This document shows, piece after piece, positions 47,204 to 58,129 of a stretch of DNA of 64,000 nt (positions are counted from its first letter, which is position 1; the number at the start of each line of letters is the position of its first letter). Origin of the DNA: Styela clava. Lineage: Eukaryota; Chordata; Ascidiacea; Stolidobranchia; Styelidae. A program made the translations under genes and the position numbers. The DNA lies in contig NC_135257.1 of NCBI RefSeq assembly GCF_964204865.1, positions 3,472,001 through 3,536,000 of the forward strand. The letters are read 5' to 3'. Under the pieces are notes generated by a model that saw nothing but the letters and a program-made list of their open reading frames with translations, did not search any database and was not told where the DNA came from.

Positions 47204-47863
47204 GATGCAATCCTAAACATTAGTTTTTTTTAATAAAACGACTAAGAACTACAGCACTCGGAAAAAACTATATAATTTAAATGCTATTGTTTCATCACAA
47301 ATCCCTTAACATTTTATTTTATTTTGCTGTTGTTGAGGCAAATTGAGAGAAAAGAATGCAACAATCGATATTATTCAATGGACATTCAGAATTCTCTGAT
47401 GTCTCATAGTTATGTAATATCATACCTTCCAATTTTCCAAAACACTTTACATAAAAATTATTTCAATTAATTTATTATGTCTCAAAGTTGGGAAAGATGA
47501 ACATTCTTATTTGTAGTAATAAAATATAAACAATACAATACCGCAGAATAGTCATAGCTAACATAAAATAATTCAAGCAACGTTTATTGAAAATCTACAT
47601 CAAGTAAGACAATATTCGTGCTTTTACCGGATCTGAATCGCTCCGCCTGGGCAGAATATAACTCCCGAAATGGAAACGAATTACAATCTCGAAAAATATG
47701 TGGCTCATCATAAGAGACATGATCAATTAGTCAATGATATCGGTTAGTAAGTTTACACCCCTTTTAATAATATCAAATGGTTTGACGAAGAATCCAAGAG
47801 AAGTTTATTTATGGGATGAACAATATGTTCAAAAAATGAGCTTATCGGCACGCGAATTAAAAG

Positions 47864-48766
47864 TTATTTGGCTTTCGCTGCTAATTTATTAGCAACACTG
47901 TAGTGGGTAGCATTGACAGTCAATACACCAAACGTTGAGCCATGTCGAAACTTGTAGCTTGGAACGTAGCCTAGGTATTTCGGTACCATTCCTTCGTGCC
48001 TGTGATATATGACGCCATCTTTGCGAGTTAGCCGACGATCTTGTGCAAAAGAATTCGGGCGTTCCCGAGATGACTCTTTGGTTTGTGGTCTATCATTGGG
48101 CCAGGCATACCAGTAACTTGCACCGTATAATGTTTGGGGATAACCCTCAGGATGCTTTGATGCAATTATGACAGGTTGCTTAATTGGAGGAACGGATATA
48201 TCGGAAAGTCTTGAAGACGATTTTGGAGTTTCTCGATCCAGCTTTACTTCTTGCTTCGCTTTAGACCTCGTTGCAGAGTATGCCGTTCTTGGGCGTAATG
48301 ATTCTTTTTTTAGCATATCTGAACTTCCCGATGCTAGCATTGATATATGTGATGGATGTGGACTAGGTTGCCTGTTATCTTGTGGTCGACCTTCTCTAGA
48401 TATCGCTGCTGGAGCTGACCTTACTCGATTCGAGGACGTAGGAGATTTAGGTGTTTTAGGATGTTCTGATTTATTCGAACCCTGTTGGCTTAGTGTATCT
48501 TCATCTTCAGGGCGGTAAAACCGGCTAGATTTTGATTTGTACCCTGTAGCTGTTGTGGGCTTCATTGGGCTACTTACACATCGCACTAGAGACCTGACTA
48601 CTTGAAGTTCGTGGAGACTGTTTCTGTAGTAAGGCACATGTCCACCATACCCATTTATCGGGTCTGGATTTGGCGTCGACTTGATAGGTTCGTCACCATA
48701 TTTCTTTATATATTTCTCATGCTGTTCTCTCAAAAATTTCGTGTAATCAAAATTCAGTCCCGGCAT
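47864..48766 (-). CDS. FAM166/CIMIP2-like ciliary microtubule protein, single exon, 300 aa
   Basis: An uninterrupted frame from the ATG at 48766 to the stop at 47864. It has two GY-G-(H/Y)-VP motifs typical of the FAM166 (DUF2475) family: NGYGGHVPYYRN at residues 39-49, and VPKYLGYVPSYKFRHGSTFG at 261-280. The segment between (about 75-215) is rich in serine, proline and lysine and probably disordered. Family members bind inside doublet microtubules of cilia and sperm tails. The upstream ATG context is clean, with an untranslated leader rich in stops. A minus-strand AATAAA lies at about 47806, just past the stop. The lack of introns contrasts with the neighbours and could reflect retroposition, or simply a compact gene. 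The orthologue within the family is undecided. Confidence 0.7.
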   Translation of the reverse strand: MPGLNFDYTKFLREQHEKYIKKYGDEPIKSTPNPDPINGYGGHVPYYRNSLHELQVVRSLVRCVSSPMKPTTATGYKSKSSRFYRPEDEDTLSQQGSNKSEHPKTPKSPTSSNRVRSAPAAISREGRPQDNRQPSPHPSHISMLASGSSDMLKKESLRPRTAYSATRSKAKQEVKLDRETPKSSSRLSDISVPPIKQPVIIASKHPEGYPQTLYGASYWYAWPNDRPQTKESSRERPNSFAQDRRLTRKDGVIYHRHEGMVPKYLGYVPSYKFRHGSTFGVLTVNATHYSVANKLAAKAK

Positions 48767-51011
48767 TTTTGAAGTGAAGTTAAGTTATTGGACTGACAGA
48801 TTTACAAATTAAACTAAAATTGTATATAGTACTATTTCCGCCTCACTCTTTACCGTTGTGTTCAAGCAGCGGATATATATTATCTGTTTTCTCTGTCAAC
48901 TCAAAGAAGTCTGCCAGTATCTAAGCTACCGACACAGCTTTTGAATTAACAAAACAAGGTGAAATTAGTAACATATTTCAGACGTTGTAGTAGTATACTT
49001 GAGTACTTAGGAGCCAATATTTACGTTAGAGCTGTTGTTGGATCGTACAATGATGTCAAGCTGAATTTATTCCGTGTACTGATTTCGCAAAAACAGATTT
49101 TGATCGTCAAAGCGAAATATGAAGAATTACAGCTAAAAAGTAGTTAATTTTCTTTTTATATTAACATGATACGGCCCACCGATGATGTCCCTGCGTAAGA
49201 GACAATTGAACAATAGGCATTTTGTGTTATTGATAGAATCAAATTTCCGTCTCGTAATGTAGCTTTGGAAATCTACATTGTTTAGAAATGTTTACATAAT
49301 CAAACGAATAGAAGAGTCGATGAAAGTTGTATCTATATATCCATGCTTATTTATAGTTCTGTTCTATCGCAAAGAGGTCATCTAATGTCATGGTTTCGCA
49401 GATTCAAAATGGTAAATATTCCGTCAGTAATAGTTCACGCCACCAAGTGTTTCAAGTCATTAAATAGTTGTTCGCCGCGGAGCGTTTTGGTCTTGAAGCG
49501 CCAATTTTCAATTACAAAAGTATCATTCTGTCCGTTTTTTCTTGCACAACGCTGAAATATCTGAGTCTCATCTAACCAATATCTGAAGACATTCCTTTGA
49601 AAGAAAGTAAAGCTTATTTCATTATACCTAAATGATGGTTGTACTTAAAGGTGGGTTATCACGGAAAAGGCTTCGAAGAACTGATTTTATAGTCAGTTTT
49701 TACCACCTAATTTCGTTTCCCGTCTGTTTGATGTAATATTTATTCAAAGTATGATGCTATCAAGTCATACTGTTATATAAACAAACATTTGACTGGCGTA
49801 ATTCATGCATTCCATGTTTTCATTAGCCATAGAATACGGTTCCGATAAACTGTTGAATATTTGAATACTGGAGTGTAGGGAAAGGATGAGTATCTGCAAA
49901 TAACGAGGAGAACAATATGCACAATATAAATGTTATATATTAGATAATGATTTAACTTCAATATAATGTGAAGATTTTGCAACGCTGGAGTTCGGTAACA
50001 CGTGGTATAAATTGCAGCTTGATCGGCTGAGCATTACAAATTGGTAAATTTACTAAGAGAGTGATATCGGGTTAAAGTACAATCCCAGTGATGGTGGCTT
50101 GATGAAGCAGCATTCCAAATTTAATTTGTATACGATATGTTCTCCAGTTCACATTGGTATTGACAACACAATCCAGCTGTCACCATTTCGAACTGATCAT
50201 TGTTGAATGATGCTGAGGTATGATTAAAGCGAAGATGACAAATAGAAATTCGTGAGGAAACATTTATGGACATGAATGAATTAGATATGATGAAAACTTG
50301 TATTTGTTTGGTGAAATATATACCACAAAATGATACAAAAAAAAATAAAACCTTGATCTGATAAACTGCGTCAGGCATTGTTGTTTTGGGCTGTGGGGCC
50401 CACTTGATTTTTAGGCTGAAACGGTCGTTTAAAATGGATTTATTCTTTGAGTTCCATGGGGACATCAGGACGGGTTAGTTGAGCAAGTTTGATCCATAGT
50501 TTTCCTCCTGTTTCATGCTCAGGGAATTCATATATATAGGGCCAGACCGTCCGTCATTGCTAATTATGTAGGAACTACCAAGTACACATCTGCTTGCTAA
50601 TCATTGAAATACCACAGCACATATATATGCTAATTTTAGTATAGTCTATATATATCGACTATATAACAAAATGACTGTTTACAGAAGCATAGAGCAAACT
50701 AAACCCACATGAAATATCAAATCTAGATGACTCGAGGCAAAAAAAGTATCCTAGTGCGTTATTTAACTTGAAAATATGTTACAGCAATAGATTAGACACA
50801 GACATCGAATATATTTTAATCTCAATTTGTTATGTTTACTTTGATTTCTAATAATTCAACAATATCATTTGAAGATATTGGTATTTATTTAAACCACTGC
50901 ATTGTTTGCCAAATGCACCGCCCAATAGAACTAGCATACCGTTCAAAATTAGCACATATAACGCTATAATTGCTCTTAACCTAATGAAAAATTACGCCGG
51001 CGATTTCTCAG
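48767..51011. other. Intergenic; possible cysteine-rich exon on the minus strand near 50.1-50.2 kb
   Basis: Near 50215-50121 (-), an AG-preceded frame encodes FEMVTAGLCCQYQCELEN and stops. Upstream on the same strand, near 50540-50465, another open stretch reads GGKLWIKLAQLTRP. I could not join them into a gene. Nothing else is recognised. Confidence 0.3.
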
Positions 51012-51428
51012 TACTACGTTGGTGTTCTGAATGCTAACATAACGATCGACAGCATCCTATGGTGTATTGCATCAAACGATTATAAATCAACCGAACGTGA
51101 AGGATTCTCATATGGATACGATTACAATATCAAAAGAAGAAGTTATACGAAGCTTCCCATTCACTTTGATTATATAAGCGACGTGTCTTCATCGGAACAG
51201 CAAACAACTGATGACAAAATTGTTGATGATTTTCCGATGGTGACTGCATACACTGATTACAAAAGCTACATAATATACACAGTTTATCTTGACGGAGATA
51301 TTGAAGGACGCTCTAGAGGTGTTTGGGTAGAAATGAGCAATCGACATTTGACCGCAGAAAATTTGTTGCGAGTCTTCAACAAAATGATCGAAATTGGGAA
51401 TGAATGGAGTGCTGTAAAATTATATTAA
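51012..51428 (+). CDS. Last exon of an unrecognised protein (138 codons)
   Basis: A TTTCTCAG acceptor at 51003-51011 opens a frame of 138 codons without a stop until TAA at 51426-51428, long for DNA of this composition. The start is YYVGVLNANITIDSILWCIA, the middle HFDYISDVSSSEQQTTDDK, and the end FPMVTAYTDYKSYIIYTVYL, then LTAENLLRVFNKMIEI. The last part vaguely recalls the RNase-H-like region of ZSWIM1/3 or MULE-type transposases (substrate-like loop, then a helix ending just before the usual VDKD), but the catalytic aspartates are not seen. No upstream exon was found. The function is unknown. Confidence 0.45.
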   Translation, partial: YYVGVLNANITIDSILWCIASNDYKSTEREGFSYGYDYNIKRRSYTKLPIHFDYISDVSSSEQQTTDDKIVDDFPMVTAYTDYKSYIIYTVYLDGDIEGRSRGVWVEMSNRHLTAENLLRVFNKMIEIGNEWSAVKLY

Positions 51429-53351
51429 ACTGAAGAATACATTCATGTTTAATATTAATCTATCAAACATATTCATTATCTGTATTGTTAAAATATATCC
51501 AAGTCATATATTCAGCGCTTATCTTTTTCAGGTAGTTTGAAACTCGATATATATAATATACATTTATTTAAGCATGATGAAACAGACTATACGGACTATG
51601 CGATAATCTTGGCCATACTGTTTATAAAAACTTCTATTCAACTTCTTATAAACTTCTATTCAACATTTGTATTCGTTGCCTCATTTAATCGCCGAAGAAA
51701 TTTGTTTAATATATATTCCTCATCGGCTGTGTCATACGAATTATGAAAAATAACGTCATTAGCATCTTTAACAGGGTTGACTAACGCTGACAGCATTATA
51801 TAATTTTGAAAATGATTGAAAACGAATTGGAAGTTCAAAAGATTTTAACCGCCAACAATATTTCTTCCCTGAACAATTTTGGTGCAAACAATTACAACGT
51901 AGATTAAGCAGTATTCGCCCTTTTCCAGAAAATGCTCGAACAAAATACAACACAGCCCGGAGTTTTTAACTGTTTTACTGAACCGTGGCTTATAATTATA
52001 AGATTATAATTTGAAACAGGAGAAATTTTCATTTTTTTTCTGTTTTTGATTATTTTTCAAATTGAAACTCAATTAAAACTAAAAATGATTCATAATAGAT
52101 GTGATTGATAGTGTATAGCAAATAATGACAAAAAAAATAAATTTTTTGATGTTGTTGGTCTGTAGATGAATTTCACATTCTGAAGTTTGCAGCTAACCCA
52201 CTGCTAAGCCTAAAGCCCTAAAGAATTCTGAAATAACAAAATATATATGAGATAAAAAAGGGGCGGGAGGCAAGTATCTATTAGAAACAAAAAACATTAT
52301 AGTACGTTATAGTTTTATCAAGAATTATAAAAGAAAATAGGCAACTTCTACTTGACTTACAAAGGCTCTTGTCACAAGTAATGACAAAATGGAAAAAAGT
52401 GTTAAAATTCATTATGCAGATCTATGTACAGGATAAATAACTCTTTCGCGAATTTGCTTAATTAATTGTCAAAGACTTATCTAACGTTCTAAAATTAAAT
52501 TATTCGGCTAAATTGTGTAATAAAAGAATTGAAAAAGCCTTGGGTTATTATATTCCGCGAAAAAGCTGAAAATTCAATGCTCGCATCTAGTCAATGAGCC
52601 TGGTCATATAGTTACGCGGTTTGGAAATCATAATATACTTCGCCGTACAGACTGCAGGCATTACGATATTAAAAGTTTGGTAATCACTGTTCTGGTTGCT
52701 TATGGATTTTCTAATTATTCAAGACTTCGCATTAGGAACGAATAACCTGGGAACTATCTTTTTTATATTGATCCGGATTGGCGATTTAAATTAAACTTGG
52801 CCAGTTAATTGATTCAGCTATTCAGACACATCAAAGGAAAAGAATATTTTTCGAATTGCGACACATGAACAAAGAGGAGAATTTGAGGAAAGTTAAACTT
52901 CTATAAATAAATGTGTTTCTAGATATGATTTCACCTTGTGATAATATTTTTCACTATACGCCAGCGCTCTTTCCATATCATTATTCCTTGATTAAGTTTG
53001 ACTGCATAGAAACGTCACATTTTTACATTTTGCTAACACCAAATTAGAAAAACGCGAACAGACTTACTCAACGTATGAGTCGCTCGCTAAACGGAGTCTA
53101 GTAAAATTTACTACATTGTATGCTTTGAAAAAGTCGATTTTCTGCGATCTTCATTTCGCTTTGCACTTTTACACAAATGCACTTTGCACTCATACACAAA
53201 TCATATTGCCTACCCCTACAGCATATGCGCTCTACGATGTGCCCCTAGCTACCTCATTGCTTCAGCCAATACCATCTTCACCATCAGACTAAATTTTAAT
53301 TAATAAGAAAACGATACTCAAATATATGGACACGATGGCCGGTGCTCCATA
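51429..53351. other. No gene seen
   Basis: AT-rich sequence without motif-bearing open frames or clear repeats. A tandem duplication (CTTCTATTCAACTTCTTATAAACTTCTATTCAACA) lies near 51629-51666. Confidence 0.4.
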
Positions 53352-53564
53352 AGTATGCGTACCAAGATGGCGGACACCGGAACGTAGTATATATACCACT
53401 TAGGGTTAGGCCATAATTTCAGGTACGAATACAACGGCAGTCACTTGGCTAGTCCCCGAACTCGTAATAAAATAAAATAAGGAAAATTGGAATAAAATTT
53501 TGGCCTTTCCCCCAACCTGGTACACATACTTTGTCCCGATGTCCGCCATATTGGTTCACATACT
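53352..53564. repeat. MITE with AAGATGGCGGACA inverted ends, copy 2
   Basis: The left end is AGTATGCGTACCAAGATGG. The right end reverse-complements to AGTATGTGAACCAATATGG. The interior again has TTAGGGTTAGGCCATAATTT and a mirrored GGCCTTTCCCCCAACC. The length (213 bp) is close to that of copy 1 (214 bp). Confidence 0.8.
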
Positions 53565-54059
53565 CGTTGATAATGAACTTAAAAACCTGAAGGTGTATGA
53601 TCTACTGAAAAGACATGCTTGAATGTTAATATTATATAAAAAAAAATTAATTTCAAGCACAGATTGGACTGTAATATTATCATGCAATCTAATAGGCTAG
53701 TGTCCGCAAGTTGTAAACGTGGTAAATTTGACCGACGGCCTCACCTTCAACTGGAATAATTTTCAATGTAAATCAAGCGACGTGCATGTCAGCCAAAATC
53801 ACCAACCCAGATACGTGCCCGCATTATCTATATAATTTGTGACGCAACAATGTTCTCAAGTCGGTTCTTTGCGTGAATGACATTTTATATTTCATGTGCG
53901 CCGCGTTTGCGTTGTTGTCTACGCTTGAATATGTTATAATTTATTATATTAGAGTTCCCGACTTGGACTGTAAACCCTTTATCAGTTGTGTATACCCAAC
54001 CCCAATAATTCGGAATGTTTTATTTTTGCTTGTATCGCGCTAACACATTTCGTTTGAAG

Positions 54060-54978
54060 CAGTGGTTCTCAACCTGTGGTACCCGTACCACTAGTGGTAC
54101 GCGGGAGCTTTTGAAGTGGTACGCGAGCAGATTTGAATTATCGCAGCAATTAACCTTTCAGTTGGCTAAAGTATGCCGGCTACGCTCTATCTTCCTTACT
54201 GTATGTATTCGCTGAACAGCGTTTATGGATGTTCCCCCAAGCATCAGTTTCCTTGTTTATCTCCGTAACTATAACCAATCAGCAAAAACTTGTAACAATC
54301 GCAATTTCTGCACCCAGCCGCTCAGACACTTCCGTCGCTCAAACAGATATTCAAGCATGGTTGCAAACATTGCCTCGTTTTTGTAGTTTTGAGTGATATT
54401 TGTCAGTTTTCAGTTGTGTTTCAAGAAAATAATTGTGATTTAATCAACTTAATTGTCATTATGTCTTCCGCGGAGCTTCACTTTAGTTGCAGTTATCCAA
54501 ATTGAATCTTGCAAATGCTGTGATGGACACGGTTAAACTTAGCTATATCAGTACTTGCGAACGGCACATGGTTGATTTGATTAATTTTAATAAAAATGAT
54601 GCTTTTGAACACGTAAACCAGTTTATATGCGCCAACACATCAAAACACTCTCAGAATAAGCATAAAGTTTGCGATAGTAAAGTATAGGGCTAATTTTTCC
54701 GGGTTCAATGGTCGGGTAAACGTCCATAGCGCTAGTGCGCTTGTCTTTAGAGATCGCCCTCGCCCGCTATTGCCCTCCTTAATGAAGCGATATGGGCATG
54801 TTTTCGTCCATTATGCATGTTACGCCACAGAGGATGTAGTGCTACATTATAAAATACTTCCATAGCACGTTTCTTGTGTCCTTTTCCCCACGCCAAAAAA
54901 GGGAGCTTTGTCGATGGTACGCGGCCATAGTAAAAACAGTACAGTGGTACGCGGTCAGTAAAAGGTTGAGAACCACTG
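54060..54978. mobile_element. Non-autonomous hAT element, 919 bp
   Basis: The ends are CAGTGGTTCTCAACCTGTGG and, reverse-complemented, CAGTGGTTCTCAACCTTTTA. The flanks GTTTGAAG (54052-54059) and GTTTAAAG (54979-54986) match at 7 of 8. Repeated GGTACGCG motifs sit near both ends (about 54095-54125 and 54910-54960). No transposase motif remains. Confidence 0.85.
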
Positions 54979-56061
54979 GTTTAAAGTAACATCTGGAAAA
55001 TAAAACGTATATGTTCCTTCACATTGGGTTCCCCTCATTTCGTTTACCGCCACTCGATTTAAATAAATATTTTTGGATCAGAAACTTTATTGTCAATTAA
55101 AATGGCCGGCTAATGAAGTTATTCAGTAATATTTCTCTTCAAATATACGCGAAATATTTTACTCAGAATGAAGTTTAAATTGAATTTCAATCTAAATTAA
55201 ATATTTTCTAGACGTCGGTAGTTGATTCTTTATCCAATCATTCCAGGGCTTATCATCGCTTAGTCGCAGCGCAAGTGTGCTGTTGAAAATTTTCATCAAA
55301 ATTGTCACGAATTTTCAGTTTTACGATTCATTTAAATTCGCGCATAATAGAAACTTGATCCATTCAGTGGAAAACTAAACTCGCAGTTTGGGGGAAATTA
55401 TGCCACACAGCATCACGAAGAGAGTGTGTCGTGCTGAACTTGAAACAAATGACGGCAGATCAGTAAATAAGGCAACAACGAAAAATTCATTTTCGTCCCG
55501 TAAGTTGGTGCTATTTGGAGTGCCACATAACGCATTCATCAAATTTAATGCCGCCAAAAACAACTATTAACAAACGTTCAATGTTTGTTTGTTTTTTCGC
55601 TAAATCGCTCCCTTTTTCCGAATCGCTTTAATCTGATTCGAATCGATTCGGTTCGTAAATCCAAAAGTGGCATTCCTACTCATACACGTGTTGTTTCCGC
55701 TTTACAAAATTATCATTTCCAAAAATGGCGATAGTCGAGCGCGAACATATGGGCCGCTGCACGGGTAATACGTGGTCTTCAGACGCACCGCCGATCACGC
55801 GCTTCAGTTTTGTTCGCCCTTCCGCGTTCCACGTGACGCCCTTATTATTATGACATTGCACAACCCAACTATTTTTTGTTACAATTTGATACATTTATCC
55901 CATTGCCAAAATCATTCAATACTGTTATTATCGGCACTTGCGACAAAAGTGAATAGGGCAAACAAACTGTATTTCATCACAAAAATTATTTATTATCGCT
56001 AAAAACACTAAATTGGTTTAAAGTTAATTGTTTATAAACGGGTCTTACTACTTACTGAATA

Positions 56062-56205
56062 CAGCGCGAAACACCGCAAAGAGCGCAAAACAGCGCGAAA
56101 CAGCGCAAAAGAGCGCGAAACAGCGCAAAATAGCGCGAAACAGAGGAAAACATCGCGAAACAGAAGGAAACCAGCGCAAAACAGAGGGAAACAGCGCAAA
56201 ACAGG
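56062..56205. repeat. Left minisatellite arm, 10-bp period
   Basis: Units alternate CAGCGCGAAA and CAGCGCAAAA, with GAG, TAG and CAT variants at the start, giving a 20-bp higher-order period. Later units decay to CAGAGGAAAA-type. Confidence 0.9.
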
Positions 56206-56346
56206 AGACGCAGTCATTACCACCTCCTGCCACGAAAGAACCACGGCGTCTCTCGCCATAGTTTTATGGCGCTATTTCCGGTATATTTACAAGGTTATGT
56301 ACCGGATTATAGGTCATCATGCGAAATTTTATCTACCTTTTTGGTG

Positions 56347-56389
56347 CTCCAGAAGTATGTGCAGCAATATGTCGCACAACCTGAATCCG

Positions 56390-56421
<32 letters not shown>

Positions 56422-56469
56422 TTTACTATTTTCAGGTTGTGCGCCATCTTGGTGCACATACTTCTGGAG
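56347..56469. repeat. Short MITE enclosing a CA microsatellite
   Basis: The left end CTCCAGAAGTATGTGCAGCA and the right end TGGTGCACATACTTCTGGAG are inverted. The CACCAAGATGGCG core links it to the 2038-2251 and 53352-53564 family. A (AC)n tract of 29 bases at 56392-56420 makes up much of the interior. Confidence 0.75.
56392..56420. repeat. CA dinucleotide microsatellite
   Basis: Uninterrupted alternating A and C for 29 bases. Confidence 0.95.
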
Positions 56470-56574
56470 GTCCCTTTTTACCTAACCCTAACCCTAAAGC
56501 CAACCATATCCACATGGAAAATGTTCTAAATTATGGTACCCAAAATGTGTCACCAGCAGGGGCAGACCTGCCAT

Positions 56575-56900
56575 TACAGCATTACTGGCTACACTGTTAA
56601 AAAATTTTTTCCAAATTTACTAAAAAAAAATGGCAGCAAAAGTACTGGCCCCATGTAAAAAAATTTACAGGCCTTATCAGTAGTATTATGAACAGTATTT
56701 TTAGTAAATTTACATAGATTGATGGTAGCAAAAATTACTATAAAACTGTAAAAAATACTACTTTTTTGACGGCAGTAAACCTACCCACCAGTAGTAATAT
56801 TTTTTACCTTAAAATAGTAAATAAAATTACTATCTCGATGGCAGCTACCTTACCCGACAGTAGTACCATACAATACTAGCATGATGGTAATTTCTCACTC
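56575..56900. repeat. Degenerate tandem repeat (GTAAATTTACTA/GGCAG units)
   Basis: Recurring blocks of GATGGCAGC or GATGGTAGC, (CAG)TAGTA and TTTTTTAC, spaced by roughly 60-70 bases, all diverged. It lies in the loop of the foldback element. Confidence 0.5.
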
Positions 56901-57740
56901 GCGATGACCGAACCACTACGAGAGTAGCAAAGCTATTTACTAGCACGACACAACAGTAAACACACATATTACAGTTAAAATAAAAAAAACGAGATTCTGG
57001 AAACGAAAATCATTTTATTACAATTGATATTTTTATAAAACCATAAATACACACTGAACGCCTTTAAGGCTTCTAAAACAGTTTCGAAAGAAATTTCAGA
57101 AAATATATGGTCTACAGTCAAATTTAAACACCTATTAGGAGACGTTGAAGGCTATCCATGCAATAAAATGAGGGCACAAGTTCTTGTAGGACATAGGAAT
57201 TCTGTATGTAATGGATCAAAATCGAGTTTCTATTGGCACTTGTTAGAAATCTGGTCTATACATTTCGAGGTCTATTTATTTATCTCAATAGATCCAAATA
57301 AAGTCAAACAAGAAAACGTTTTAGGACTGGGTTGTTTAGTTGACAAACTTATTTTGAAATCAAATTTCTGGATACCAGGCTATGAGACGCTGGCAAACGT
57401 GACATAATAACGAGACTATTGTAAGAATTTCACGATTTTTTGCACTTTACTCTAATTATAATGTTTCAAAATGAAAATTTTGGGAAATATCATGCAACCT
57501 ATTTTGTAGCTATGGCAAGAGTTTCAAAGATGACAAATTCTAAAGTTAATTATGCAAGATAATTTTCAAGATAAGATTTCAAGGGGCGTGAAGTGGAAGA
57601 GCGGGAGTTTGAGGATTTTGGTAGGAGCATGAGTGGGAGTTCTAAATACATACGTTGGTTTGTGTTTTTAATTTGCTGCCGTGGTAATCCAACTCAAAAC
57701 AAGGTGCCCCGAACTCATTGCAAAAATTTTTTCTGCTTCA

Positions 57741-57947
57741 CACTGTTTCCCTCTGTTTTGCGCTCTTTCGCGCTGTTTCCCCACTATTTTGCGCTGTTTC
57801 CCTCTGTTTTGCGCTGTTTCGCGCTATTTTGCGCTGTTTCGCGCTCTTTTGCGCTGTTTCGCGCTCTTTTGCGCTGTTTCGCGCTATTTTGCGCTGTTTC
57901 GCGCTCTTTTGCGCTGTTTCGCGCTCTTTGCGGTGTTTCGCGCTGTA
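57741..57947. repeat. Right minisatellite arm, inverted
   Basis: GCGCTGTTTC and GCGCTCTTTT units, the reverse complement of the left arm and longer by about six units. The apparent open frames here in all three phases are a by-product of the repeat. Confidence 0.9.
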
Positions 57948-58129
57948 TTCAGTGAGTAGTAAGACCGTTTATAAACCGCTGGACGTATGTTTTCACGTCA
58001 TGAATTTCGTGCAAGGCCCGCATGTCGAAACGCTTATTCGACTTTTCAGACCGCAGAAACTATTAGACAAATGTAACCGTTTTTGTGTTCCAGATATGGA
58101 ATAATCGTCAATTCTACCACGCATTCGTG

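Larger units (their letters stand above)
56030..57976. mobile_element. Foldback element with minisatellite arms, about 1.95 kb
   Basis: The outer ends are inverted copies: GTTTATAAACGGGTCTTACTA at the left and the reverse complement of CAGTGAGTAGTAAGACCGTTTATAAAC at the right. Next to them come long arrays of a 10-bp unit in opposite orientation (56062-56205 and 57741-57947). The loop of about 1.5 kb holds a CA-repeat MITE, a degenerate tandem repeat and AT-rich DNA. The structure resembles Foldback-type transposons. No coding capacity is evident. Confidence 0.75.

Noticed and set aside
57593-58104. Three overlapping long open frames with ALFCAVSRSFALFRA-type repeats, and their mirror on the minus strand at 56032-56259
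   Set aside because: They are the translation of the 10-bp minisatellite arms; a 10-bp unit cycles through all frames and, lacking stops, stays open by chance.
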